A stretch of DNA of 64,000 nt, taken from Schistocerca nitens. Its lineage: Eukaryota > Arthropoda > Insecta > Orthoptera > Acrididae. The position numbers and the translations under genes are program-made. The notes beneath the pieces were generated by a model, which worked only from the letters and a program-made list of their open reading frames with translations, was not told where the DNA came from and made no database searches. Of this stretch, positions 45,389 to 55,547 are shown piece after piece; the stretch's first letter is position 1; each line of letters starts with the position of its first letter. Location: assembly GCF_023898315.1 (NCBI RefSeq), contig NC_064622.1, positions 273,473,503 through 273,537,502 on the forward strand, given 5' to 3'.

Positions 45389-45974
45389 GCTTTGTATTTT
45401 GATTCCAATCAGAAAGACATACGAGAGGGTAACAAAAAAGACCTGAGTATTTTTTTAAAAGCTATATATTTTCAAATTGTTTACAGAACAACCTTATCCC
45501 CTTCAAAATACTCTTCATTAAAACTAACATATTTGTTCCACCGGTGTTTCCATTGTTCCAAACATTTTTGCAGTCATCAGAAATGGCTGGCAGGTCCTCC
45601 CTCGTTTTTTCTTGACTTTTGCAGTTTTATAAAATCGGTGTCCTTTCGTGCCCCTTTTCATTTGTGGAAATAAGAAAAAGTTTCAGGGAGGCAGGTCAGG
45701 CGAGTAAGGTGCGTATAGCAGCGGAACCATGCCGTTTTTACTCAAAAACTAATACAGACGGCTGTCTGCGCAGGTGCGTTGTCGTGGTGGAAGAATCAGT
45801 CTCCCGTCTGCCACATATCGGGTCTTTTTTGACGAACACCGAGCTCCAACGTAACGCACTAATCTCTGACAATTTATCAATTAATTATCTGCCGACGGTA
45901 TATGAGCATAAGCTCTCGAATTATTTCAACATTTTCGTCGATTCGGACATTTTATGGATGTCCAAAACGAGGTT
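45389..45974 (-). pseudogene. Mariner-type transposase, C-terminal part (outer nest level)
   Basis: The minus strand reads RPDMWQTGDWFFHHDNAPAH near 45825-45770 and PYSPDLAPCDFFLFPQMK just after (about 45700-45640). These are the HHDN..AH and YSPDLAP.D blocks that hold the second and third catalytic aspartates of mariner-type transposases. Before them, adjacent to the SINE, is a linker block LIDDKPRFGHP and then DENVEIIRELM. The middle of the protein between RRQ and RPDM appears to be deleted. The N-terminal part continues on the far side of the nested insertions at 52631-52800, in the same strand. Confidence 0.75.
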
Positions 45975-46069
45975 TGTCATCAATCAAATGGTTTAAATGG
46001 CTCTGAGTACTATGGGACTTAACATCTGAGGTCATTAGTCCCCTAGAACTTAGAACTACTTAAACCTAA
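45975..46069 (-). mobile_element. SINE, 3' half (second nest level)
   Basis: The tail half of a common SINE (45988-46069) next to its 13-bp target repeat TGTCATCAATCAA (45975-45987). It stops at TTAAACCTAA, where the RTE LINE enters. The complementary head half is at 52495-52617. Confidence 0.92.
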
Positions 46070-46389
46070 TTGTTGTGTTGTTGTTGTGGTCTTCAGCCTG
46101 AGACTGGCTTGATGCAGCTCTCCATGCTACTCTATCCTGTGCAAGCTTCTTCATCTCCCAGTACCTACTGCAGCCTACATCCTTCTGAATCTGCTTAGTG
46201 TATTCATATCTTGATCTCCCTCTACGATTTTTACCCTCCACGCTGCCCTCCAATACTAAATTGGTGATCCCTCGATGTCTCAGAACATGTCCTACCAACC
46301 AATCCCTTCTTCTAGTCAAGTTGTGCCACAAGCTCCTCTTCTCCCCAATTCTATTCAATACCTCCTCATTAGTTATGTGATCTACCCAT
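46070..46389 (-). pseudogene. RTE LINE: C-terminal part and 3' end
   Basis: Minus-strand translation continues WVDHITNEEVLNRIGEKRSL from the RMLKIRW break on the other side of the LTR, then RRRDWLVGHVLRHRGITNLV, then a basic region (GKNRRGRSRYEY) and DRVAWRAASSQSQAEDH, the usual C-terminus of insect RTE-like proteins. The CCAT at 46386-46389 is the left copy of the LTR target repeat. Confidence 0.85.
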
Positions 46390-46912
46390 TGAAAGGTCTC
46401 TGTTGGATTCCTTTCATATTTAATTTCTCAAATTTGTTGTCTTTTATGGAATAAATTCCTCTTCTAAATTTACTGTGGCGTTTCTGACTATCTGGGAGGA
46501 GACTGAGTAGTGGAACGTGTTACTTTTACACGTAAACAAGAACGATCTGTCACACTACTACACTTTAAAACACAGTTTATATGTAATTCATGTCACACAG
46601 TCTCATACGGAACCTACATCCGCTTTCTTTTATATACTGTATATGATAAGATACTGTCATCCCCCTTCCCTTCTGTGTGAGAGGATGAATGATCAAATGT
46701 GTTTGTAGTTGCATGCTTGAGGGTAGCAGACAAGGCTGTCTGCTAGAGAACAGTAGGACCAACGTCGGAACAGGTAGCTACGGTTCCTAAAAGCAGAGAG
46801 GTTTCTATTCTTAGTATGGTCCGGTCCGTCCGTTGTCAGGTTGGTATAGGAAGCTGCCCCTCTGGCCCCTTCCGTTTGTCTTTGTGAGCGACTCTCAGGA
46901 AGCACGCTGGGT

Positions 46913-46977
46913 GGTAGGCAGTTGCAGTCCAGTAGTAGGCAGTTGCAGTCTGGCGGTAGGCAGTTGCAGTCTGGCGG
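46913..46977. repeat. 21-bp minisatellite, three copies
   Basis: Units begin TAGGCAGTTGCAGTC at 46915, 46936 and 46957. It lies within the probable LTR. Confidence 0.85.
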
Positions 46978-47923
46978 TGGCGAGCGTCTAAAGTGGTAAG
47001 ATCTCCGGCTAAGCGCGTGTCTGCTAAGTCCATAGGACAATGGATTTCTTAACTTCAGCCTAACTGAAAATTTAATCACCTTTATTTCGGGTTAGCTCTA
47101 AAATATCTAAGGTTATCTTAAATTGCAGCGTAGTGTAATTCTCGTGTCAAGTTCAGATTATTTTGCGGTAGTTGCTTTGTCATTACTTTGTGAGTAAAGT
47201 GGAACCACGTGTTGGTCAGTAACTCTAACTAAGATCAATCTTAAATGCGAATGCTTGTGTGATTATAACGTCTCGTCTTAACAATATTTTCAATATAGCA
47301 ACTTTTCTTTATGTTCAACCCACGTGGGGTGTACTTTGCGAGACCAGTACCACGTGCTTATATAACTGTTTGACCCATCAGGTTAATAGTAAGACGTTAG
47401 TAACCAGTTCAAGGTTTTTCTTTTGTCAATTGCTTTTCGATCGAATTTATTTTATTATCAAAATTACTGTGGAGTTATACGCTTTCTGTAAACCAAGTTG
47501 ACCACGTGAAGCATGTGGTGGAATCATCAAAGTAGCCCTCAGCTATTCTTCTTGGGAAGATTTCACAAAGAGTTAATATGAATTTAGTATACCAGTGTGT
47601 GGTAATTACATGACGGACAGGATTGTGCTACGAACGTAATTTCTTTGACTGAAAATTTGAATCTGTTGGTTGTGGTTAACTTTCTCTTGCATGTGTTTCA
47701 AAGTTATTTGTGTGTTGTTTTATGAATGCAGTGTTGTATCCAGTCTCCCAATCTTGGCTCCATATTTTATGTGGTCCGTAAGATTCCAATCTCACATTTT
47801 CACAATCGTAAATAAGGCACCAGCTCAGTATAACTCACGTATAATATGCTGAAATTTCGATGATAAATCTTAAAATAAATTTCCAAATATAAACTGATTT
47901 CTTTCTTTTTATTTAAATTCTAC

Positions 47924-47928
<5 letters not shown>

Positions 47929-47992
<64 letters not shown>
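47929..47992. repeat. (AT)n microsatellite
   Basis: About 32 AT units within the probable LTR. Confidence 0.97.
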
Positions 47993-47994
<2 letters not shown>

Positions 47995-48144
47995 CCGGTT
48001 GTTGTATGACTGTAAAAGATTATAATCAATGTTAGTCTGATTGGTAATGTGGTAAACCTAGATTAGTTACCAGCAGAAACAGTTGCTTAGTAATGCAAGA
48101 TTAACTTCCCCAGACAGCTCACGGCTTGTAACCGGGTTTCATTG

Positions 48145-49483
48145 TACGAGGGCCGTTCAGAAAGTAACCTCCGGTTGATTTAAAAAAATACACCAAGTTA
48201 AATAAAAATATTTTCATATATACATCTTACAACTACATCTTTGCACTATTTTTCTACATAGTCTCCATAGCGATTGAGGCACTTATCGTATCTCTTCACA
48301 AGCTTTGAAATTCCTTCTGCATAAAAATCACCCGCTTGTGCCTGGAGCCAGCCTGTGACCGCATCTTTGAGCTCTTCGTCGTCATCAAACCGCTGTGACC
48401 CGAGCCATTTCTTCAAATGCATGAAGAGGTGATAATCAGTTGGCGCCAGGTCTGGGCTGTAAGGTGGATGGTTGATAACGTCCCACTTGAAGGGCTCAAG
48501 AAGGGCCGTTGTTCTGCAAGCAGAGTGAGGACGGGCGTTATCGTGCAAAAAAACGATACCGGAAGTCAGCATACCACGGCGTTTGTTCTGTATAGCCCGT
48601 CGTAACTTTTTTATTGTTTCACAGTACACGTCTTGATTAATGGTCGTACCACGTTCCATGAATTCAACCAACAACACCCCTTTGGCATCCCAAAACACCG
48701 TTGCCATCAGTTTTCTGGCAGAAAAATCTTGCGAGGCTTTTCTTGGTTTGGTAGGCGAATTTGAATGTGCCCACATCTTTGATTGTTCTTTTGTCTCAGG
48801 GTTCACGTACTTAATCCAGGTTTCGTCACCGGTCACGATTCTGTTTAACAATGGTTCTCCTTCGTCCTCATAACGTGACAGAAAGTCTAATGCAGAGGCC
48901 ATTCTTTGAGTTTTGTGGTGGTCGGTAAGAATTTTGGGCACCCATCGTGCACAGAACTTACGCTAACCCAATCTTGCTGTCACTATCTCGTACAAGAGAG
49001 TCTTAGAAATCTGTGGAAAACCAGTAGACAACTCCGACATTGAGAAACGTCGATTTTCACGAACTTTTGCATCAACTGTCTGAACGAGTTCGTCAGTCAC
49101 CAATGATGGTCTACCACTCCTCTCTTCATCATGAACGTTTTCTCATCCACTTTTAAATAAACGTACCCATTCACGGACAACTCCTTCACTCATAACTCTT
49201 GGTCCGTACACGGCACAAAGCTCACGATGAATAGCTGCTGCAGAATATCCTTTGGCTGTAAAAAACCTTATGACAGCACGCACTTCACATTTGGCGGGGT
49301 TTTCTATTGCAGCACACATTTCAAACTGCCACAAAAACTAAACTAGCGCAGGTACGACGTTCACTCGACCACGGCTTGATGCCGACTGACCTGTTGAGTG
49401 CGTGAGCGCACAGATGGCGTCGCTACTCACCCCACAACCCGCACTGTGACCAATCGGAGGTTACTTTCTGAACCGCCCTCGTA
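48145..49483 (-). mobile_element. Mariner transposon (innermost nest level)
   Basis: The element is 48147-49481 with TIRs CGAGGGCCGTTCAGAAAGTA and CGAGGGCGGTTCAGAAAGTA, both continuing into ACCTCCG. TA lies on both sides (48145-48146 and 49482-49483). Length is 1,335 bp, normal for mariner. It is inserted in the 3' part of the probable LTR. Confidence 0.95.
48246..49334 (-). pseudogene. Mariner transposase with two in-frame stops
   Basis: One continuous frame of 363 codons on the minus strand from the ATG at 49334 to the stop before 48246, broken only by TGA at about 49140-49142 and TAG near 48966. N-terminal: a helix-turn-helix block GYSAAAIHRELCAVYG, then the linker ERSGRPSLVTDELV. Catalytic triad blocks: IVTGDETWIKYV (first D), VFLHDNARPHSA (second D) and YSPDLAPTDYHLF (third D, so a D,D34D type). 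The C-terminus is CLNRYGDYVEK. It would bind the TIRs and move the element at TA sites. The low damage indicates a recent insertion, in line with its place in the nest. Confidence 0.92.
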
Positions 49484-49529
49484 TATTAGCACCGATTTCA
49501 GCATAGCAAATTCCTGTAGCAACATTACA

Positions 49530-51437
49530 CCATCTAATCTTCAGCATTCTTCTGTAGCACCACATTTCGAAAGCTTCTATTCTCTTCTTGTCTAAATTAT
49601 TTATCGTCCACGTTTCACTTCCATACATGGCTACGCTCCATACAAATACTTTCAGAAACGACTTCCTGACACTTAAATCTATACTCGATGTTAACAAATT
49701 TTTCTTCATCAGAAACGCTTTCCTTGCCATTGCCAGTCTACATTTTATATCCTCTCTACCTCGACCATCATCAGTTATTTTGCTCCCCAAATAGCAAAAC
49801 TCCTTTACTACTTTAAGTGTCTCATTTCCTAATCTAATTCCCTCAACATCACCCGACTTAATTAGACTACATTCCATTATCCTAGTTTTGCTTTTGTTGA
49901 TGTTCATCTTATACCCTCCTTTCAAGACACTGTCCATTCCGTTCAACTGCTCTTCCAAGTCCTTTGCTGTCTCTGACAGAATTACAGTGTCATCGGCGAA
50001 CCTCAAAGTTTTTATTTCTTCTCCATGGATTTTGATTCCTACTCCATACTTTTCTTTTGTTTCCTTTATTGCTTGCTCAATATACAGATTGAATAACTTC
50101 GGGGATAGGCTACAACCCTGTCTCACTCCCTTCCCAACCACTGCTTCCCTTTCATACCCCTCGACTCTTATAACTGCCATCTGCTTTCTGTACAAATTGT
50201 AAATAGCCTTTCGCTCCCTGTGTTTTACCCCTGCCACCTTCAGAATTAGAAAGAGAGTATTCCAATCAACATTGTCAAAAGCTTTCTCTAAGTCTACAAA
50301 TGCTAGAAACGTAGGTTTGCCTTTCCTTAATCTTTCTTCTAAGATAAGTCGTAGGGTCAGTATTGCCTCACGTGTTCCAAACTGATCTTCCCCGAGGTCG
50401 GCTTCTATCAGTTTTTCCATTCGTCTGTAAAGAATTCGCGTTAGTATTTTGCAGCTGTGACTTACTAAACTGATAGTTCGGTAATTTTCACATCTGTCAA
50501 CACCTGCTTTCTTTGGGATTGGAATTATTATATTATTCTTGAAGTCTGAGGGTATTTCGCCTGTCTCATACATCTTGCTCACCAGATGGTAGAGTTTAGT
50601 CAGGACTGGCTCTCCCAAGGCTGTCAGTAGTTCTAATGGAATGTTGTCTACTCCGGGGGCCTTGTTTCGACTCAGGTCTTTCAGTGCTCTGTCAAACTCT
50701 TCACGCAGTATCGTATCTCCCATTTCATCTTCATCTACATCCTCTTCCATTTCCATAATATTGTCCTCAAGTACCTCGCCCTTGTATAGACCCTCTATAT
50801 ACTCCTTCCACCATTCTGCTTTCCCTTCTTTGCTTAGAACTGGGTTTCCATCTGAGCTCTTGATATTCATACAAGTGGTTCTCTTTTCTCCAAAGGTCTC
50901 TTTAATTTTCCTATACGCAGTATCTATCTTACCCCTAGTGAGATAAGCCTCCACATCCTTACATTTGTCCTCTAGCCATCCCTGCTTAGCCATTTTGCAC
51001 TTCCCGTCAGTCTCACTTTTGAGACGTTTGTATTCCTTTTTTCCTGCTTCATTTACTGCATTTTTATATTTTCTCCTCTCATCAATTAAATTCAGTATAT
51101 CTTCTGTTACCCAGGGATTTGTACTAGCCCTCGTCTTTTTACCTACTTGTTCTTCTGCTGCCTTCACTACCTCATCCCTCAAAGCTACCCATTCTTCTTC
51201 TACTGTATTTCTTTCCCCCATTCCTGTCAACTGTTCCGTTATGCTGTCCCTGAAACTCTGTACAACCTCTGGTTTAGTCAGTTTATCCAGGTCCCATCTC
51301 CTTAAATTCCCACCTTTTTGCAGTTTCTTTAGTTTTAATCTACTGTTCATAACCAATAGATTGTGGTCAGAGTCCACATCTGCCCCTGGAAATGTCTTAC
51401 AATTTAAAACCTGGTTCCTGAATCTCTGTCTTACCAT
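49530..51437 (-). pseudogene. RTE LINE: reverse transcriptase part
   Basis: Continues the endonuclease after the frameshift with DSDHNLLVMNS, then a linker, then reverse transcriptase motifs: NKAPGVDNIP, NYRTISLVSHSCKI, FVDLEKAFDNVDW (first catalytic aspartate), RQGCSLSPKLFN, LRFADDTVIL (second and third) and FCYLGSKI. It ends at RRMLKIRW, where the LTR has entered. The apparent extra residues after that come from the LTR end and mariner TIR. The remaining C-terminal part is at 46070-46389. The frame is otherwise open over more than 630 codons, so the LINE was young when interrupted. Confidence 0.88.
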
Positions 51438-52185
51438 TCATTATATAATCTATCTGATACCTTTTAGTATCTCCAGGGTTCTTCCATGTATACAACTTTC
51501 TTTCATGATTCTTAAACCAAGTGTTAGCTATGATTAAGTTATGCTCTGCGCAAAATTCTACCAGACGGCTTCCTCTTTCATTTCTTAGCCCCAATCCATA
51601 TTCACCTACTATGTTTCCTTCTCTCCCTTTTCCTACGCTTGAATTCCAGTCACCCATGACTATTAAATTTTCGTCCCCCTTCACTATTTGAATAATTTCT
51701 TTTATCTCCTCATACATTTCATTAATTTCTTCGTTATCTGCAGAGCTAGTTGGCATATAAACTTGTACTACTGTAGTAGGCGTGGGCTTCGTGTCTATCT
51801 TGGCCACAATAATGCGTTCACTATGCTGTTTGTAGTAGCTTACCCGTACTCCTATTTTTTTATTCATTATTAAACCTACTCCTGCATTACCCCTATTTGA
51901 TTTTGTATTTATAACCCTGTAATCACCTGACCAAAAGTCTTGTTCCTCCTGCCATTGAACTTCACTAATTCCCACTATATCTAACTTTAACCTACCCATT
52001 TCCCTTTTTAAATTTTCTAGCCTACCTGCCCGATTAAGGGATCTGACATTCCACGCTCCGATCCGTAGAACGCCAGTTTTCTTTCTCCTCATAACAACGT
52101 CCTCCTGAGTAGTCCCCGCCAGGAGATCCGAATGGGGGACTATTTTACCTCCGGAATATTTTACCCAAGAGGACGCCATCATCAT
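51425..52185 (-). pseudogene. RTE LINE: endonuclease part
   Basis: About 255 codons from the ATG at 52185. Apurinic-type endonuclease motifs in order: RIGAWNVRSLN (about residue 42), GISEVQW (about 73), VQVYMPTS, LIVMGDWNSS (GDWN, catalytic), YTWKNPG and YQIDYIM. The SDH motif follows after a frameshift, in the next reading frame (DVDSDHNLL). It would nick the genomic target for reverse transcription. All catalytic motifs are visible. The single frameshift near 51425 is what separates it from the reverse transcriptase. Confidence 0.85.
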
Positions 52186-52494
52186 TTAATCATACAGTAA
52201 AGCTGCATGCCCTCGGGAAAAATTACGGCTGTAGTTTCCCCTTGCTTTAAGCCGTTCGCAGTACCAGAACAGCAAGGCTATTTTGGTTAGTGTTACAAGG
52301 CCAGGTCAGTCAATCATCCAGACCGTTGCCCCTGCAACTACTGAAAAGGCTGCTGCCCCTCTTCAGGAACCACACGTTTGTCTGGCCTCTCAACAGATAC
52401 CCCTCCGTTGTGGTTGCACCTACGGTACGGCCATCTGTATCGCTGAGGCACTCAAGCCTCCCCACCAACGCCAAGGTCCGTGGTTCATGGGGGG

Positions 52495-52630
52495 AAACCT
52501 AACTAACCTAAGGAAATCACACACATCCTTGCCCGAGGCAGGATTCGAACCTGCGACCGTAGCAGTCACGCGGTTCCGGACTGAAGCGCCTAGAACCGCT
52601 CGGCCACCGCGGCCAGCTGTCATCAATCAA
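52495..52630 (-). mobile_element. SINE, 5' half (second nest level)
   Basis: The head half of the same SINE: it begins AAACCTAACTAACCTAAGG, carries B box GGTTCGAATCC and ends at CCGCGGCCAGC (52617), then the second copy of TGTCATCAATCAA (52618-52630). Joined to 45988-46061 it gives a full-length 200-bp SINE. Confidence 0.92.
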
Positions 52631-52800
52631 TATGTCACCATTTTTAAATCTAGCAAACCTCTCGTACACGTGAGTTTTCCCCATAGCGTCATCTTGGTAA
52701 GACGTTTTCAACATTAAAAGTTTCAGCAACATTTTTTACCGAGTAGAAAACAAACTTTCACAGCTGCATGTTGTTCACTTACTCTTGTCATTATAAAAAA
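52631..52800 (-). pseudogene. Mariner-type transposase, N-terminal part (outer nest level)
   Basis: The minus strand reads MTRVSEQHAAVKVCFLLGK from about 52793, then after a small frame break LKTSYQDDAMGKTHVYERFA and RFKNGDILID. This is the first helix-turn-helix and linker of a mariner-type transposase (…DAMGRTQVYEWF.RFK.G…). The coding sequence resumes at 45974 with DDKPRFGHP, so removing 45975-52617 restores continuity. The gene has frame breaks and an internal deletion and is dead. Only the position of the break is of interest here. Confidence 0.78.
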
Positions 52801-52869
52801 TGAAATTAGAACAAAACAGCGCAGACGAACAGAACAAGCGACATAGACAACACAGGCGCCAGTGAACTG

Positions 52870-53147
52870 GCAATGAGTTGCGCTGAACACGTCTAGAGCA
52901 TAAATACGTACTACACAAACTCCGCCCAAGGCAATGTTATTCCGTCTTTCCTTCTTTTTTCTTTTTAAACCATTCGTGTAACGATTAAGTGTCTAAAGAT
53001 CAAAATGGGTAACAGAGGTTCAATACTAGATTAACCCATGGCGAATGATGTAAATTCAGTACAGAATACCACTTGGATATCCGAAAGTTAATCGCATGAC
53101 CAGTACGGTGCTTATTTAGTATAAATCTTAAGTCTGAAAAAACAATG
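52870..53147. other. Stretch without recognisable feature
   Basis: Flank of the outer mariner relic. No clear TIR was found and no gene. Confidence 0.4.
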
Positions 53148-53642
53148 TCACCGTCCTAAAATCGGTAGGGTGTAGAAGACAAACGCTGAACGGCTCGGTA
53201 AAGATTCGAAGATAAACACTGCAGGGCAGCTGTCCGGCAGCGATTCCTTAGCGAGAATCTGATTGATGGGCTGCGGATGCAGCCGGCACCTGGGGCAGAG
53301 AGCTCGAACGAATAACCGGTTAGACAGCTGGGACCGAACATCCGAGCCATGGCTGAGCGCCGCGCCGTCGAAGTACTGTCCGGCGCAGGGATACGGCACG
53401 AGTTGCTGGCGTGGAAGCAACATGTCGGAGGAAAACAGTGTCCGGAATCGCAGTCCCGTGCTCATGGAAATGCGCTCTGCTGACAGCGAAGATGGCACCT
53501 CTCGTGGCGGAAGCCAGAGACTCCGTGGACAACAAATCGGCATGTTGCTGTTGTTACTGACGTTGTTGTCCGGAACATTTACCAACATATGGGACGAGCG
53601 AGTCGGAGTTTGAATTGCAGGAGGTTGTGCCTGTTGCGGCAA
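53148..53642. other. GC-rich segment with open frames, unrecognised
   Basis: GC-rich compared with its neighbours, and open in several frames on both strands: 164 codons on the minus strand (53642-53148) and 117 on the plus strand (53263-53613). The plus frame contains an internal ATG giving MSEENSVRNRSPVLMEMRS and a hydrophobic run GMLLLLLTLLSGTF. The minus frame is rich in Pro, Ser and Arg. I recognise no domain in either. It could be a decayed retroelement gag, a 5' exon of a host gene, or composition only. Confidence 0.25.
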
Positions 53643-53817
53643 ATGGTGCCTGAAGTATGGCTACTCGCAGGACGCGAGTGTATTGGATGTTTTCAGGATG
53701 CTGTCTTGGAGCGACACAGCAGGGTATCACAAACTGCGACATTGTCGTGAAAAAAACATTGACCAGAATATCGAATAAATTTCTTTTACTTTACGTCTCT
53801 GGTCACAAACTTTATGT

Positions 53818-53864
53818 CAATAGATTACCGGTTTCGGCCTTTAACGACTATCTTCAGACCTGCA
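53818..53864 (-). ncRNA. Hammerhead-like motif in left terminal repeat
   Basis: On the minus strand: CTGAAGA (complement of 53851-53857), a partly degraded stem II, GAAA (complement of 53832-53835), then CCGGTA. The same order as the right copy, but stem I and stem II pair less well. Confidence 0.35.
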
Positions 53865-54023
53865 GCAAAATATGGGGAAACGAATACACTAGTAGATTGT
53901 CTACAGCTTAAAACAATAAAATAGACCATAATGAAAAGTACTACTGACATACATATACATTTGTGTGCTTTAAGTATGAAGAGGCATACATGTTTTATAA
54001 AGAAACGTATAACAAACAGCAGG

Positions 54024-54026
<3 letters not shown>

Positions 54027-54060
<34 letters not shown>
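54027..54060. repeat. (AC)n microsatellite
   Basis: About 17 AC units inside the Penelope-like fragment, directly after the left terminal repeat. Confidence 0.95.
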
Positions 54061-54063
<3 letters not shown>

Positions 54064-54238
54064 AGAACCAGTAAAGAAAGAACGAAAACCATTCCTATGA
54101 AATTTAACGGAAAAATGTCCCTGCAAATACAAAAATGTTTTTAAAAATCTGATGTCAGATGTGGCTTTCAGGTTAACAACACCATAAAATTGTGAATAAA
54201 ACAAACTGAAAAGGAAGTATGACGATTTTGATGGCTCA

Positions 54239-54570
54239 GGAGTATACAGTATTGACAGCAGTAACTGTGAAAAATACTATATCGGTCAGACGGGCCGCTC
54301 TTTTAACCTAAGGGTAAACAACATTTACAGCCACGGAACAAAACTGCTTTGGGACAGCATTTATCCGAAACTGGTCATTCTACTGGGAGCATTGAGAATT
54401 GTGTGCGTATTCTCTGCAGAGTGAAAAAAGGCCGTGCTCTTAACTTGGTAGAGGAGCTTGATATTTATGAGGCAAAATGGAAAGAACCAACTAGACTGCT
54501 TAACTGGCAGAGCGATTTCATGCCTACGCCTACTTTGCTTTGTCTGACATTGTTTAACATTAATCACTGA
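54239..54570 (+). pseudogene. GIY-YIG endonuclease domain of a Penelope-like element
   Basis: Translation begins GVYSIDSSNCEKYYIGQTGR, which carries the GVY (GIY) and YIG motifs with the two cysteines and catalytic arginine region typical of Penelope-like elements (GIY…C..C…YIGQTGR.F..R). A frameshift near 54325-54345 moves to the next frame, which continues LGQHLSETGHS, RILCRVKKGRALNLVEELDI, a conserved EELDIYE glutamate region, and the C-terminus LLNWQSDFMPTP. The domain would nick DNA to prime reverse transcription. It is inactivated by the frameshift and by loss of the reverse transcriptase. Confidence 0.82.
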
Positions 54571-55440
54571 ACGCCTCTGTTATATATAGTTTGTTGATAG
54601 TTTCACCTAGTATAGAATGCCTTACATATTTATTTCGCTTTCGTAGGCTTGTTCCTGTACTGTATTAACTAGATAATCTTGTTCATGCTCTGTTACGGAG
54701 TTTTATCGTTCTTTTCATGCAACGGCATGCAGCAGAGAGCCCCTCTGTGGGTCACGTTCGCCTAACCACTTCTATCCTATGCGTAATTCTGGCGTTAGCG
54801 CTAACAGAGGGCACTGATTATGTGCGCCAATAAGTTTTCTTTCATTGTGGATTCTTTACCTATTTGTTTTATAGTTTGTATATTATTCTGTGCACTATGA
54901 AATCTGTTTATTATTTATGTCATTATCCATAACATTGGCACTTGACCATATGTCAATTACTGTCTAAGATCTCTTCCTGTTTTTAACTGTCTAACTTTTG
55001 TCGTGTTTTATTTAATCGCTTTTTATTACTGCAATGCCTCTTATACCTTATAAGCCCATTACAGACTTAACGGTTTGTATCCCCCCCCTTTATTTTACGT
55101 TATTCAATTAATCATTGAAGACATATGTATGCCTACACTAGCGACGTCTGGTGAACTTACAACACAAACATCTTGTGGCTACTGTACGGCAATTTGTTTT
55201 GAACACTAGTGCTGCTGACAAAATGTATTTGACGATGTTGGTGCTGATTTGCGTTTAACATTTGACGATGCCACTATGGGTGGAATACTTTAGGACACTG
55301 TTTTTATAAAACAGGTATGCCTCTTCATACTTAAAGCGCACAAATGTATATGTATGTCAATAATACTTTTCATTATGGTCTGTTTTATTGTTTTATGCTG
55401 TAGATAATGTACTAGCGTATTTATGTTTTCCTATGTTTTG

Positions 55441-55488
55441 CTACAGATCTGAAGATGGTCATTATAGACCGAAACCGGTAATCTGTGG
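55441..55488 (+). ncRNA. Hammerhead-like motif in right terminal repeat
   Basis: CTGAAGA (55449-55455, fits CUGANGA), a 4-bp stem II GGTC/GACC (55457-55460 with 55467-55470, loop ATTATA), GAAA (55471-55474), a 2-bp stem III CC/GG, then GTA as the cleavage triplet (55478-55480). Stem I pairs CTACAGAT (55441-55448) with ATCTGTGG (55481-55488), 8 bp including one wobble. An unpaired T at 55456 between the core and stem II departs from the canonical core. Penelope-like elements are known to carry minimal hammerheads in their terminal repeats. Confidence 0.5.
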
Positions 55489-55547
55489 ACAAAAAATTTC
55501 TGACCATGGAAGTAAAGTAAAGGAAATTTGCAATGTGGTGAGATGTT

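Larger units (their letters stand above)
46386..49533. mobile_element. Probable solo LTR (fourth nest level)
   Basis: The insertion is 46390-49529, starting TGAAAGGTCTC and ending GCAACATTACA, so it has TG...CA ends. The 4-bp repeat CCAT flanks it (46386-46389 and 49530-49533) and interrupts the LINE exactly between the codons for RMLKIRW and VDHITNEEV. Without the nested mariner it is about 1.80 kb and has no gag or pol, which fits a solo LTR of a Gypsy-type element. It contains a 21-bp minisatellite and an AT microsatellite. A non-LTR explanation is not excluded, because no second LTR is available for comparison. Confidence 0.65.
46062..52502 (-). mobile_element. Full-length RTE-like LINE (third nest level)
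   Basis: The element is 46070-52494 on the minus strand. It is flanked by the 8-bp repeat AAACCTAA (46062-46069 and 52495-52502), which lies inside the SINE body. Removing the nested LTR leaves about 3.28 kb, the usual length of an RTE element. It has a roughly 300-bp 5' UTR (52494-52186), one endonuclease-reverse transcriptase reading frame with a single frameshift, and a 3' end of CAA-rich repeats (complement of TTGTTGTGTTGTTGTTG at 46070), typical of RTE tails. Confidence 0.9.
53765..55505 (+). mobile_element. Penelope-like element fragment with inverted terminal repeats
   Basis: Segments of about 185 bp at 53817-53999 and 55303-55491 are reverse complements with roughly 85% identity by eye (shared runs include AGTATGAAGAGGCATAC, and TTACCGGTTTCGG with its complement). 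Between them lies a GIY-YIG endonuclease domain (54239-54567), the C-terminal domain of Penelope-like reverse transcriptases. The reverse transcriptase itself is missing. An inverted copy of the terminal repeat upstream of a truncated body is a known arrangement for Penelope-like elements. Confidence 0.75.

Noticed and set aside
50641..51537. Plus-strand frames rich in Ser and Phe opposite the RTE LINE
   Set aside because: Antisense shadows of the endonuclease and reverse transcriptase.
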